A stretch of 64,000 nt of DNA from an uncultured Mycoplasmatales bacterium (GTDB lineage: Bacteria > Bacillota_I > Bacilli_A > UBA3375), in the NCBI GenBank assembly GCA_937936465.1, contig CALDDH010000005.1:1-64000 (forward strand). The letters are read 5' to 3'. Positions 35,041-44,440 of the stretch are shown here, piece by piece. The notes beneath the pieces were generated by a model. That model ran no database searches and had not been told where the DNA came from. It was given only the letters and a program-made list of their open reading frames with translations. The position numbers and the translations under genes are program-made. Numbering within the stretch: the stretch's first letter is position 1; every line of letters starts with the position of its first letter.

Positions 35041-36154
35041 AAAAGTAGTAGTTGGAATGAGTGGAGGAGTTGACTCCTCGGTAGTAGCATATCTTTTAAA
35101 AGATCAAGGTTATGATGTTTATGGTGTCTTTATGCAAAATTGGGACCCTGCAATTAATGGGGACTTAGCAGATCCATATGTAGATAGTGAAATATGTCAA
35201 GCTCAAATTGATTATCAAGATGCCAAAAGTGTCGCTAAAAAAATCGGTATCCCAATTGAAAAAGTTGATTTTATTTCTGAGTATTGGGATCAAGTTTTTC
35301 TATATTTTCTTGAAGAATATAAAAAAGGTCGAACACCTAATCCAGATATTTTATGTAATAAATATATTAAGTTTAAATCATTTATTGATTATGCAACTGA
35401 AAAATATAACCCAGACTATATTGCAATGGGTCACTATGCCCAAGTACAGCATAATCCTGTTCGATTGATAAAAGGAAAAGATAGTAATAAGGATCAAACA
35501 TATTTTCTTGAACAATTAAGTCATGAGCAACTTGCTAAAACATTATTTCCAATTGGTCATTTGAATAAATCAGAAGTCAGAAAAATTGCTCAGGATAATG
35601 GGTTAATTACAGCTAATAAAAAAGATTCAACAGGTATTTGTTTTATTGGAGAGCGAAACTTCACTAATTTCTTAACTTCATATATTCCAACTGAAACAGG
35701 AGAGATAGTTGATATTAGATCTAAGGTTAAACTCGGAGAGCATACAGGATTAATGTTTTATACAATTGGTCAAAGAAAAGGTCTTAAGATTGGAGGTCAT
35801 AATCAATTTCCAAATGTCAAGTGGTATGTATGTGGAAAAGAAATAAATACAAACACTTTATATGTAGCAAGTAGCCTTGAGCCTGAATACTTATTATCAG
35901 ATTATGCTATTATTGAGAATATCAATTGGATTGGTGCTCAATTAGATATTAAGACAGTTAAATTTAGATATCGAGCAAATGAAGTTAAAGTTAAAACCTA
36001 TAAGTGGTTAGATGCAAATACACTAGAAATATATTATGATAATTTTGAAGCAGTAACGCCAGGACAAGCAGCCGTCTTTTACAATGATGACATTTGTTTA
36101 GGTGGAGGAGATATTGATAAAGTATACTATCAAAATGAGCAAAGGCAGGTATAG
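35033..36154 (+). CDS. mnmA: tRNA-specific 2-thiouridylase
   Basis: The enzyme thiolates U34 of tRNA-Lys, -Glu and -Gln. The PP-loop SGGVDSS is at 10-16. The two catalytic cysteines are Cys108 in PNPDILCNKYIKF and Cys203 in DSTGICFIGER. At 373 residues it is complete. The start ATG lies within the preceding gene. The stop is followed directly by the next ATG. Confidence 0.97.
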   Translation: MNKKVVVGMSGGVDSSVVAYLLKDQGYDVYGVFMQNWDPAINGDLADPYVDSEICQAQIDYQDAKSVAKKIGIPIEKVDFISEYWDQVFLYFLEEYKKGRTPNPDILCNKYIKFKSFIDYATEKYNPDYIAMGHYAQVQHNPVRLIKGKDSNKDQTYFLEQLSHEQLAKTLFPIGHLNKSEVRKIAQDNGLITANKKDSTGICFIGERNFTNFLTSYIPTETGEIVDIRSKVKLGEHTGLMFYTIGQRKGLKIGGHNQFPNVKWYVCGKEINTNTLYVASSLEPEYLLSDYAIIENINWIGAQLDIKTVKFRYRANEVKVKTYKWLDANTLEIYYDNFEAVTPGQAAVFYNDDICLGGGDIDKVYYQNEQRQV

Positions 36155-37042
36155 ATGTTTTGGTTAATAACGCAAACAAGTAAAGGGTATGAAATAAATA
36201 AATTTAAAAGCAGTGTTGAAGCTAAGGGTTGGGGGTTTAAAGTAATTGAACTTGAAAAATTAATTGTTTCAGTTATTAATAATCAAATTTTATTTGATTA
36301 TCAAGGTATTGAATTAAATAAACCTGACTATGCCTTGTTTTGGCGTGGATGCAAAACGTCTAATTTAGAGGCACAATTATATAATTATTTAAAAGGTCAT
36401 TCAACTGTCATTTTAAATCAAGTTAATGAAAGTGTTTTATTTTCTAATAAATTTAACTTCTTAATTAATAACTATCAGCTTCAAACAATTGATTCAATTA
36501 AGTTAAGAGCTAATCAAGTTATTTCAAATATAAATATAATTGAAAAAAGACTTGGTTATCCAGTTGTTTTGAAAAGTGATATTGGTTCAGGTGGGCAAGG
36601 TATTTATAAACTAAATAATCAAATTGATTTATTAGCATTAGTTGAAAACATTGATTTATTAGATAGTAATTATCATTTTCACTTACAAAAATATATTGAA
36701 TACGAAACTGATATTAGAGTATATGTAGTTGGAGGAAAGCGCTACTTTATGAAGCGTGAAAACGATCAAAGTTTTAAAGCTAATTATTTTCAAGGGGCTC
36801 AGCTATCAAAATATCAAAGTAGCTTAGAAATTGAGCAGTTTGTTGATAAAATATGTCAACAGTTCAAGTCTAAAATACTTGGAATTGATTTATTGATAGT
36901 TGGAACAGAAATATATTTAACTGAAATAAATTCAGCACCAGGTTTTAAAGGGATTGAAACCGTGTATGAAGATTTGAATATTGCTAAAGTAATAATTGAG
37001 GAGTTTGATGCGCAAAACAAGAGAAATAGAAATTTTAATTGA
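36155..37042 (+). CDS. RimK-like ATP-grasp ligase
   Basis: The 295-residue protein of the ATP-grasp fold has YPVVLKSDIGSGGQGIYK (ATP-binding Lys and Gly-rich loop), a FHLQKYIEYETDIRVYVVGG segment and metal-binding ITEINSAPGFKGIE at the C-terminus. Relatives ligate amino acids (often Glu) to proteins or small carboxylates, such as RimK on ribosomal protein S6. No substrate can be read from the sequence. The N-terminal domain is short. It overlaps the following helical protein by 35 bp, implying coupled expression. Confidence 0.85.
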   Translation: MFWLITQTSKGYEINKFKSSVEAKGWGFKVIELEKLIVSVINNQILFDYQGIELNKPDYALFWRGCKTSNLEAQLYNYLKGHSTVILNQVNESVLFSNKFNFLINNYQLQTIDSIKLRANQVISNINIIEKRLGYPVVLKSDIGSGGQGIYKLNNQIDLLALVENIDLLDSNYHFHLQKYIEYETDIRVYVVGGKRYFMKRENDQSFKANYFQGAQLSKYQSSLEIEQFVDKICQQFKSKILGIDLLIVGTEIYLTEINSAPGFKGIETVYEDLNIAKVIIEEFDAQNKRNRNFN

Positions 37043-38156
37043 AGTATCAAATAAACAATTTGAATATTTAGAATATTCAAGATCATTTATAACTAACAAT
37101 GAATTTTTATCACTTAAAATATCAATTAATAATTTGTTGAAAGCAATATATGATTATGAACAAACAAATAAGCAAGCAGATGATCAAGATTTTAAGTTAT
37201 ATTTTTACCAAATGATATTTCTATCATCACCAATCTTATTTGATTTTATTTATAACGATAATGTTTTGAATGCTAACCGCTTATTGAAAAATAAATTTGT
37301 CTCATTGCCTAAGTATGAAGAGTCTAAAAAATGGTATAAATTTGTTAGAAATTCGCTTGTTCATACAAATAGATACACTTTAAATAACTTTACTGATAAA
37401 ATATATAAAGTAGAGTATAATCAAGTGATTACAATTCATTTTGAGTTAAGACAAAAAGCAATGAAATCTTTTGGTAAATTTATGAACAATCAATTTGTTC
37501 ATTTAAATGAAGGTTATATTGCAAAAGAAAATATTAAAAACAAAAAAGAAATTAAAGCACTTGATATTAAGTTTTCAATTAGTTATCAATATTTAATAAT
37601 ATTTATTAAAAGAGAAATTGACATCTTCATTGAGTACTTAGAAAAAGAAGTTGATAACTTATTTCAAAAAGACCTTCAAAAGTGGAAAAACTATTATATT
37701 CAATATGAAAGTGTAATTAAATATATTATTCAATATAAAGAGATTAATATAAATCAAATTGTTACATTACAAAAGAGTATTAAAAAAATCAAGGATTTTA
37801 GTTTTGAACATCTTTATATTTTAGTTGAGTATTTAGAATATTTAAAAACAATCAGTTATCAGATAAACATTTCAGACCTTCAGTATATTTTAGATATTAC
37901 ATGTGTTGATCCATTTGCTCAAATTGATAATCGTCAGTTACTGTTGATGCAACTTAATAAAAATAAGCAAATACCTAAATATAAAGTTAATTTTTCAAAT
38001 GTTCTTGATTTATTAAATCAAATTCAAAAAGTATCAACACAGCAAGAAAGTCAAATTCAAAGTTTATACCACACTAATTTTCTAATTGTTTATACAGAGA
38101 AGTATTTACAAAGTAAAGAGAATTCAAATAAGGAGTTTCATGAGACAGAAATTTAA
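37008..38156 (+). CDS. Helical protein of unknown function with HEPN-like RNxxxH motif
   Basis: The 382-residue protein, almost entirely alpha-helical by composition, is very rich in Asn, Lys and Ile. No family is recognised. Residues 114-119 read RNSLVH inside KKWYKFVRNSLVHTNRY, matching the R-(polar)-x3-H active-site motif of HEPN nucleases. This short pattern could be chance. The start ATG 37008 has GAGG upstream and gives a 35 bp overlap with the ATP-grasp gene. An earlier in-frame TTG at 36996 is less likely. The 3' end overlaps the CPBP protease gene by 17 bp. Confidence 0.6.
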   Translation: MRKTREIEILIEVSNKQFEYLEYSRSFITNNEFLSLKISINNLLKAIYDYEQTNKQADDQDFKLYFYQMIFLSSPILFDFIYNDNVLNANRLLKNKFVSLPKYEESKKWYKFVRNSLVHTNRYTLNNFTDKIYKVEYNQVITIHFELRQKAMKSFGKFMNNQFVHLNEGYIAKENIKNKKEIKALDIKFSISYQYLIIFIKREIDIFIEYLEKEVDNLFQKDLQKWKNYYIQYESVIKYIIQYKEININQIVTLQKSIKKIKDFSFEHLYILVEYLEYLKTISYQINISDLQYILDITCVDPFAQIDNRQLLLMQLNKNKQIPKYKVNFSNVLDLLNQIQKVSTQQESQIQSLYHTNFLIVYTEKYLQSKENSNKEFHETEI

Positions 38157-38874
38157 GTTAAAAATATTATTAATTGGAATTGTAATTATTTTCACATATT
38201 TCCTATCACAAATATTATTACCAATAATTATAGCATTACCATTTATCACATTTATTGATCAAACAATTAATTATTTAAATTTACTTATGCTTGCAACCGC
38301 AATTTCCTCAATTCTTGTTTGGACTTTTTGGATAGCAATCCTAAGGTCTGATTTTAAAGGTAAACTTAAAGATATATGGTCTCATAAAATAAATTTCTTT
38401 AATAAAGTATTTGTTTATTACTTAATTTCGTATGGATTATCATTTGCTGTTTTAATAATTGGAATTTTAATATTCCCTGAATCTAATGGTCAGGAATCAG
38501 CTAATCAACAGTCACTAGAAGTAATGATTGATTCACTTAATCCAATGGTAATGTTTTTACTAATTGTAGTTGGAGCACCACTAATAGAAGAGTTAGTATT
38601 TAGATTTGCAATAATTGATAAAGTATTTCATTTTCTACGTTACAGATACAGTGCAATAATTAGTGCTATGCTATTTGCAACAATCCATGTAATTGGAAGT
38701 CCAGTAGATGACGCGTGGAATTTCATTTACTTAATCTTAACATACCTACCAATGAGTATTGTTTTGGTTGTTATTTACATTAGAGAAAAAAATATTTACT
38801 ATTCAATTGGTGTACATATGTTAAATAACTTAGTTGCTTTCATAGCACTTGTTAGTTTATTAGAATGGATGTGA
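38140..38874 (+). CDS. CPBP family intramembrane metalloprotease
   Basis: The 244-residue polytopic protein of the CAAX-protease/Abi family has an intact metal site: EELVFR at 150-155 (EExxxR) and FATIH at 179-183 (FxxxH). Bacterial members mature peptides, confer bacteriocin immunity or cut membrane anchors, and the target here is unknown. The start is ATG 38140 with AAGGAG upstream; an open frame extends earlier but has no start signal. It belongs to the same overlapping gene run. Confidence 0.88.
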   Translation: MRQKFKLKILLIGIVIIFTYFLSQILLPIIIALPFITFIDQTINYLNLLMLATAISSILVWTFWIAILRSDFKGKLKDIWSHKINFFNKVFVYYLISYGLSFAVLIIGILIFPESNGQESANQQSLEVMIDSLNPMVMFLLIVVGAPLIEELVFRFAIIDKVFHFLRYRYSAIISAMLFATIHVIGSPVDDAWNFIYLILTYLPMSIVLVVIYIREKNIYYSIGVHMLNNLVAFIALVSLLEWM

Positions 38875-38878
38875 TTTG

Positions 38879-39715
38879 ATGCCAGAAATGCCAGAAGTTG
38901 AAACAGTTAAGCGAGTACTCAGTAAATTATTAGTAGATAAATCTCCTAAAACAATCGAAAAGATTGAAGTTTATTACTCAGGTATTTTAAAAGAGCAAAC
39001 AGCTGAGCAGTTTGAAACTATTTTAAAAGGTCAAACTATTAAAAAGATTGATCGATATGGTAAGTATTTATTTTTCCAATTTGATACACATACAATCATT
39101 TCCCATCTAAGAATGGAAGGTAAATATAATTATAACGACCTAAAACATCCGATTAGTAAACATGATCACATTGTTTTTAATTTTACAGATAAAAGTTGTC
39201 TAACTTATAATGATACAAGAAAATTTGGAACAATGGTTTTAGTTAAAAATGATCAAGTCTTTAATCATAAATCAATTAAAAAACTTGGATTAGAGCCACT
39301 TAACAGTAAATTAGATGCTCTTTATTTACAAACAAAAGCAAGTTCTAAGAAAAAGAAAATAAAAGAATTTTTACTAGATCAAACAATCATTACTGGTCTT
39401 GGGAATATTTACGTTGATGAAGTATTATTTTTAAGTAAAATATATCCAGAAACAACTGTTGATAAATTAAACTTGGGTCAATGGAATTTAATTATTCAAA
39501 ATAGTAATCAAATTATAGCTCAAGCAATTGAAAGTGGTGGAACAACAGTAAAATCATTTGCAGTTAGTGGAGATGTTACAGGACTTTTTCAATATAACTT
39601 AAATGTTTACGGTAGAAAAGGTCAAAAGTGCCCTGTTTGTGAAAGTCAAATCCAGAAAATAAAAGTGGGTGGGCGAGGAACACATTTTTGTAGCCAATGT
39701 CAGGAAATCAAATGA
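38879..39715 (+). CDS. mutM: Formamidopyrimidine-DNA glycosylase
   Basis: MutM is a base-excision repair enzyme for 8-oxoguanine. Translation from ATG 38879 gives MPEMPEVE, exposing the catalytic N-terminal Pro after Met removal; an in-frame TTG one codon earlier would spoil this. Other landmarks are the IDRYGKYLFF beta-strand region, the helix-two-turn-helix LDQTIITGLGNIYVDEVLF, and a C-terminal zinc finger with four cysteines (CPVC and CSQC). The 278 residues are typical. The stop overlaps coaE in an ATGA. Confidence 0.95.
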   Translation: MPEMPEVETVKRVLSKLLVDKSPKTIEKIEVYYSGILKEQTAEQFETILKGQTIKKIDRYGKYLFFQFDTHTIISHLRMEGKYNYNDLKHPISKHDHIVFNFTDKSCLTYNDTRKFGTMVLVKNDQVFNHKSIKKLGLEPLNSKLDALYLQTKASSKKKKIKEFLLDQTIITGLGNIYVDEVLFLSKIYPETTVDKLNLGQWNLIIQNSNQIIAQAIESGGTTVKSFAVSGDVTGLFQYNLNVYGRKGQKCPVCESQIQKIKVGGRGTHFCSQCQEIK

Positions 39716-40260
39716 TTGTTGCAATTTCTGGATATATCGGCGTTGGTAAAACAACAACAGCAAATTATATAGCTAAACAATACCACTTTATTCATTTTAA
39801 CTGTGATAAGCATGTAAAGACACTATACAGTCAAAATGAGCAAGTTATTAAAACAGTTAATAAAGAGATTTTAAATTTAGATAATCAAGATCAAATAAAT
39901 ATTGATAATTTAAAATCAGTCGTCTTTGATCAACCTAGTAAATTAACAGAACTTGAGCAAATTGTTTATCCATATTTAGAGCGTGAAATTAATAAGCTAG
40001 AAGGGAATGTGTTACTTGATTGTCAACAAGTACATAAATTATCAATTAATATTGATCACTTTTTATTAATTAAAAGTTCTAATGATCATATCATCAAGCG
40101 AATTAAACAAAGAGATAATAGAAGTGATTTAGAAATTAATCAGATTCTTGATATTCAAAGAGAAGTTATTCAAAATGATCCAGTAATTGAAATTGATAAT
40201 CAAGCAGATATTAATAGTTTAGAAAAAAAAATAGATCAAATAATGGAGAAGTTATTATGA
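39712..40260 (+). CDS. coaE: Dephospho-CoA kinase (divergent)
   Basis: This enzyme catalyses the last step of coenzyme A synthesis. Start ATG 39712 overlaps the mutM stop and puts the P-loop SGYIGVGKTT at residues 6-15, as usual. Residues after it (HFNCDKHVKTLY) match the substrate Asp region in weakened form, and the LID-type segment IKRIKQRDNRSDLE is present. The 182 residues are short and the sequence is divergent, so the call also uses the mutM-coaE order common in Bacilli. An alternative start at 39697 adds five residues. Confidence 0.8.
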   Translation: MIVAISGYIGVGKTTTANYIAKQYHFIHFNCDKHVKTLYSQNEQVIKTVNKEILNLDNQDQINIDNLKSVVFDQPSKLTELEQIVYPYLEREINKLEGNVLLDCQQVHKLSINIDHFLLIKSSNDHIIKRIKQRDNRSDLEINQILDIQREVIQNDPVIEIDNQADINSLEKKIDQIMEKLL

Positions 40261-40763
40261 AGTATATTGGGAAAATAGTCAATACTCAAGGGATTAAAGG
40301 TGAAGTCAGAATCTTATCAAATTCTGATTTTAAAGATATCAGGTTTGCTGTTGGTAATAAGTTACAAGTTAAAGGATTGAACTTTACTGAAAATATTGTG
40401 ATTGAAAAACACTTTCAGAAGAAAAATTTTGATATAATTAAAATGGAAGGTATCAATAATATAAATGATGCACTTAAATATAAAAACAGTCAAATCTTTG
40501 CTGAAAAATTACTGGATGAAGACTTAGAAGATGGTCAGCACTTTATTGATGATATCATTGGTTTAAATGCAGTTGATCAAGATAACAATCTACTTGGTAA
40601 AGTAGTAGATGTAAAAATTGGTGGATATCAAGATTTACTTGTGATTGAAAATGAAAATAAAAAGAAAAGCTTAATTCCACTTGTTGACGAGTTTGTTTTA
40701 GAAGTAACGGAACAAGTTATTACTTTAAATATAATTGAAGGGTTGATTGATAATGAAGATTAA
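40257..40763 (+). CDS. rimM: Ribosome maturation factor RimM
   Basis: RimM is a 16S rRNA processing factor that binds 30S subunits near S19. The 168 residues show the N-terminal barrel YIGKIVNTQGIKGEVRI and the C-terminal PRC-barrel with IGLNAVDQDNNLLGKV and SLIPLVDEFV. It overlaps coaE by 4 bp and trmD by 11 bp. The neighbours rpsP and rplS, usual in this operon, are missing here. Confidence 0.93.
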   Translation: MKYIGKIVNTQGIKGEVRILSNSDFKDIRFAVGNKLQVKGLNFTENIVIEKHFQKKNFDIIKMEGINNINDALKYKNSQIFAEKLLDEDLEDGQHFIDDIIGLNAVDQDNNLLGKVVDVKIGGYQDLLVIENENKKKSLIPLVDEFVLEVTEQVITLNIIEGLIDNED

Positions 40764-41496
40764 TATATTAACAATCTTTCCAGAGCTATATAATTCATTT
40801 TTATGTGAATCAATTATTGGTCGGGCAATTGCAAGTGATAAGATTGAAGTTAAGATAATTGATATTCGTGATTATACAGCTAATAAACATAAAAAAGTTG
40901 ATGATTATTTATTTGGTGGCGGAGCAGGGATGCTTCTTACTCCTGGTCCAATAGCAAGTGCGATTGAAAGTAATAATCTATCTAAGACAATGATTATTAA
41001 TACATCACCAAGAGGTCAAGTTTTAACTCAAGCACTTGCAAAAGATTTATCTGAGCATCAAGAGATTACTATTTTAGTTGGGCGTTATGAAGGAATAGAT
41101 CAGCGAATAATTGATAAATATGTTAACTTAGAAGTTTCAATTGGTGATTATATTTTAACAGGTGGAGAAATAGCTTCACAAGTAATAATTGAGTCTGTTG
41201 TTAGGCTTCTGCCAAATGTTTTAAGTAATTGTTTATCAAGTCTTGATGAAAGTTTTACGAATGGATTACTTGAAGAAGACCACTACACAAGGCCACAAAA
41301 CTTTGAGGGGTTAGAAGTTCCATCAGAACTTCTATCAGGTCATCACTTAAATATAGCGCAGTGGAAAATAAAAAATAGATTGAAAAAAACATATTTTAAT
41401 CGACCTGATTTATTAGATAGGTATAAATTGAATGATGATGAGCAAAATTATATAGAGCAATTAAAAGGGGAAAAAAATGAAGAAAATAAAAATTAA
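40753..41496 (+). CDS. trmD: tRNA (guanine-N1)-methyltransferase
   Basis: The enzyme methylates G37 of tRNAs with SAM and prevents frameshifting. The trefoil-knot SAM site is seen in LVGRYEGIDQRIIDKYV and SIGDYILTGGE, followed by the flexible linker and LLEEDHYTRPQNFEG. The 247 residues fit. The start is ATG 40753 (MKINILTIFPELY), not the TTG two codons upstream. The gene overlaps rimM and the signal peptidase gene. Confidence 0.96.
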   Translation: MKINILTIFPELYNSFLCESIIGRAIASDKIEVKIIDIRDYTANKHKKVDDYLFGGGAGMLLTPGPIASAIESNNLSKTMIINTSPRGQVLTQALAKDLSEHQEITILVGRYEGIDQRIIDKYVNLEVSIGDYILTGGEIASQVIIESVVRLLPNVLSNCLSSLDESFTNGLLEEDHYTRPQNFEGLEVPSELLSGHHLNIAQWKIKNRLKKTYFNRPDLLDRYKLNDDEQNYIEQLKGEKNEENKN

Positions 41497-41968
41497 TAAT
41501 AAAGTAATTAAATCAATACTAGAATGGGTTTATGTAATTGCCATTGCTTTTGCAGTATACTGGTTAATAAGTCAATTTTTAATCTTTGCTCAAATTTCAG
41601 GAAGTTCAATGATTCCAACCGTTGAAGATGGAGACTATGTTATTGCAGTCAGGCGTTTATATGAACTTGAAACTGATGATGTCATTGCTTTTGAGTATAC
41701 AGAAAACGGGATGAGTGAATACCATATTAAGCGTGTAATTGGCTTGCCGGGTGATCAAGTAAAAGTTGAGGATAATAAGGTTTATGTTAATGATCAACTG
41801 CAAATAGAAGGAAACTATGTTGGATATGAAGAAGGAGTATACAACTTAGAAGAAGATGAGTATTTTGTTGTTGGTGATAATTATGACAATAGTTATGATT
41901 CAAGAAGTCATGGACCAATCAATGAAGAGGATATAATTGGGGAAGTAAAAATTAAATTACCATTTTAA
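41477..41968 (+). CDS. lepB: Signal peptidase I
   Basis: This membrane serine protease removes signal peptides outside the membrane. One N-terminal transmembrane helix (about 16-38) precedes the catalytic Ser44 in SGSSMIPT and the general-base Lys85 in YHIKRVIGLPGD. The C-terminal GDNYDNSYDSRSHGPI box is present. At 163 residues it is a minimal Gram-positive type. It overlaps trmD by 20 bp, an unusual coupling of protein secretion with a tRNA-modification operon. Confidence 0.95.
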   Translation: MKKIKINNKVIKSILEWVYVIAIAFAVYWLISQFLIFAQISGSSMIPTVEDGDYVIAVRRLYELETDDVIAFEYTENGMSEYHIKRVIGLPGDQVKVEDNKVYVNDQLQIEGNYVGYEEGVYNLEEDEYFVVGDNYDNSYDSRSHGPINEEDIIGEVKIKLPF

Positions 41969-41981
41969 TAAAAGGAGAAAT

Positions 41982-43118
41982 ATGCAACATTTATTCACAT
42001 CGGAATCAGTAACAGAAGGGCACCCAGATAAAATAGCTGATCAAATATCAGATGCCATTTTAGATGCAATAATTACATTAGATCCTCAAGCTAAAGTTGC
42101 TTGTGAAGTTTTTACAACAACTGATTACATCTTAATTGGTGGAGAAGTTAGAACAAATGTGTTTGTCGATTATGAACAAATAGCTCGTGGTGTTTTAAAA
42201 AGAATCGGTTATAATAATATTGATTATGGAATTGATTATCAAACTTGCCAAGTAGAAGTTAAAATTCATGAGCAGTCAAATGAAATATTTCATGGTGTTG
42301 AAAAAAGTAATGGAATAATTGGTGCAGGTGACCAAGGGATAATGTTTGGATATGCAACTAAAGAGGCTAATAATTTTATGCCTTATGCGATTGATTATGC
42401 AAATAAACTTGCAGCCAGGTTATCTAAAGTAAGACATGATAAGATTATTAATTATTTAAGGCCAGATGGTAAAACTCAGGTAACAATTGAATATAACCAA
42501 AGTGGGTCTTTAAAAAGAATTCATACTATTTTAATTTCAACTCAACATGATCCAAATATAGATATTCAAACAATTGAAAATGATTTAAAGAAAAATGTAA
42601 TCGATCAAGTCATTGACCCGGAATTAATCGATGAAAAGACATTAATATATATTAATCCATCAGGGAGTTTTATTGTTGGAGGGCCACACGGTGATGCTGG
42701 GCTGACGGGCCGTAAGATAATTGCTGATACATATGGAGGTAGTTGCGCACATGGTGGTGGCGCTTTTTCTGGTAAAGATAGTACAAAAGTTGATCGAAGT
42801 GCAGCGTATATTGCGCGTAAAATAGCTAAAACAATTGTTTGTGCAGATTTAGCTGATAAATGTCAAGTTCAGCTAGCATATGCAATTGGAATTGATCACC
42901 CGCTATCAATTAATATCGATACTTTTAAGACAAATAAAATTGATGAGCAATTAATAATTAATAAAATTAATCAGAACTTTGATTTAACACCAAGTGGAAT
43001 TATTAAAGAACTTGATCTGCAAACACCAATCTTTCAAAAAACAACAATTTATGGCCACTTTGGAAAAGGTCATTTAGCTTGGGAAAGTTTAGATAAGGTA
43101 AATCAGTTTAAAATATAA
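41982..43118 (+). CDS. metK: S-adenosylmethionine synthetase
   Basis: MetK makes SAM from Met and ATP. The three-domain protein has 378 residues with FTSESVTEGHPDKIADQISD at the N-terminus, the ATP-binding hexapeptide GAGDQG, and the P-loop-like GGGAFSGKDSTKVDRS. AAAGGAG lies 6 bases before ATG. The 13 bp gap after lepB keeps it in the operon. No SAM riboswitch is seen. Confidence 0.97.
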   Translation: MQHLFTSESVTEGHPDKIADQISDAILDAIITLDPQAKVACEVFTTTDYILIGGEVRTNVFVDYEQIARGVLKRIGYNNIDYGIDYQTCQVEVKIHEQSNEIFHGVEKSNGIIGAGDQGIMFGYATKEANNFMPYAIDYANKLAARLSKVRHDKIINYLRPDGKTQVTIEYNQSGSLKRIHTILISTQHDPNIDIQTIENDLKKNVIDQVIDPELIDEKTLIYINPSGSFIVGGPHGDAGLTGRKIIADTYGGSCAHGGGAFSGKDSTKVDRSAAYIARKIAKTIVCADLADKCQVQLAYAIGIDHPLSINIDTFKTNKIDEQLIINKINQNFDLTPSGIIKELDLQTPIFQKTTIYGHFGKGHLAWESLDKVNQFKI

Positions 43119-43173
43119 AAAAATTGATACTACTGATCGATTGAAATAATCTTGATAAGTTGAAAGGAGCGAT

Positions 43174-44112
43174 GTGGATAAAAGAATAATTTTTATGGGT
43201 ACACCAATTTTTGCAGCAAGTCTTCTTCAGTTCTTAATTGATCAAAATTATAATATTATTGCAGTTGTTAGTCAACCTGATAAACCAAGTGGAAGAAAAA
43301 AACAAGTTTTAGCAACGCCAGTTAAAGAAGTTGCTAACCGATCAAATATCTTAGTCATTCAACCTGAAAAAATTAAAACAGCATATCAAACAATAGCTGA
43401 TTTACAACCTGATTTAATTATTACAGCAGCTTATGGTCAATTTATTCCAAATGAGATAATTAATTTGCCAAATATTGATTGTATTAATGTTCACGGTTCA
43501 TTATTGCCTAAATATCGTGGAGGAGCACCAATTCATTACAGTGTGCTTAATGGAGACCGAAGGACGGGCGTAACAATCATGCAAATGGCACAAAAAATGG
43601 ATGCTGGGGATATGATATCAAGTAAAGAATTTGAAATAGGTGAAAATGATACAACCTCAATTGTCCACGATAAGATGATTGAAATTGCCAAACAGTTATT
43701 AGTTGAAACTTTGCCTATTATAATAAGCGGTAAATACCCATTAGTTAAACAAGATGAAAGTAAAGTCACTTATAGTCCAAATATTTCTAAAGAACAAGAA
43801 AAAATAGATTGGAAGCAAAGTAGCCAGGTAATTCATAATCAAATTCGTGGGTTAAATTCATGGCCTGGAGCTTATACAACATTTGGTGAAAAACGTTTCA
43901 AAATATATGAAAGTCGTAAGACAAAAATAAAAGTGCAAGGTGTTGATGTTGGAACCATTACACAAGTTGATGAAGATTATATATATGTTGCAACTAAAGA
44001 TTTCTTAATTAAGTTATTAGTAGTTCAACCATTTGGGAAAACAAAGATGAAAAGTAAGGATTATTTGAAAGGTTTAACAAATGAGCAAATTACACATAAG
44101 CAATTTAGATAG
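43174..44112 (+). CDS. fmt: Methionyl-tRNA formyltransferase
   Basis: The enzyme formylates initiator Met-tRNA with 10-formyl-THF. The catalytic region INVHGSLLPKYRGGAPIHY holds the Asn-His pair, and the loop RTGVTIMQMAQKMDAGDMI is present. The C-terminal OB-like domain has NQIRGLNSWPGAYT. The 312 residues are complete. GTG 43174 follows AAAGGAG by 7 bases; an ATG two bases earlier is out of frame. A weak promoter (TTGATA 43124, 17 bp, TAATCT 43147) may lie in the 55 bp gap. Confidence 0.96.
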   Translation: MDKRIIFMGTPIFAASLLQFLIDQNYNIIAVVSQPDKPSGRKKQVLATPVKEVANRSNILVIQPEKIKTAYQTIADLQPDLIITAAYGQFIPNEIINLPNIDCINVHGSLLPKYRGGAPIHYSVLNGDRRTGVTIMQMAQKMDAGDMISSKEFEIGENDTTSIVHDKMIEIAKQLLVETLPIIISGKYPLVKQDESKVTYSPNISKEQEKIDWKQSSQVIHNQIRGLNSWPGAYTTFGEKRFKIYESRKTKIKVQGVDVGTITQVDEDYIYVATKDFLIKLLVVQPFGKTKMKSKDYLKGLTNEQITHKQFR

Positions 44113-44440
44113 TAGTAAAATATATAACTTAAAAATAATAGCAATTTATTCTTTTGGAATGGAAGTTCAAGCAAAGTCAGGGATCAAAGGCTTTATTAAG
44201 ATATCAGAAATAACAGACTTATTTGTTGCGGATATTAGTAAGTTATATACGAAAAATGATCAAGTCTTTGGCTATTTAATTAAGCAAAAAGGTGATAAGA
44301 ACTACTTTAGTTTAAAGGCAGGTCATTCAGCTACTATTTATTTGAAAAAAAGAAATAAGATAGATGAATCAGGTGGTGGATTTTTAGGTTTAAAATATTC
44401 AGAAAAAAAAATATTAAATAAAGGATGGAATAATGATTAA
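44081..44440 (+). CDS. S1-domain RNA-binding protein
   Basis: The 119-residue protein has an S1/OB fold: [20 protein letters not shown] resembles the core strands and loop of S1 domains in YugI/CvfD-type general stress proteins. Such proteins associate with ribosomes in Bacilli. The ATG lies 32 bp inside fmt, and the 3' end overlaps pgi by 8 bp. It may act as a translational regulator, but the specific role is unknown. Confidence 0.7.
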   Translation: MSKLHISNLDSSKIYNLKIIAIYSFGMEVQAKSGIKGFIKISEITDLFVADISKLYTKNDQVFGYLIKQKGDKNYFSLKAGHSATIYLKKRNKIDESGGGFLGLKYSEKKILNKGWNND

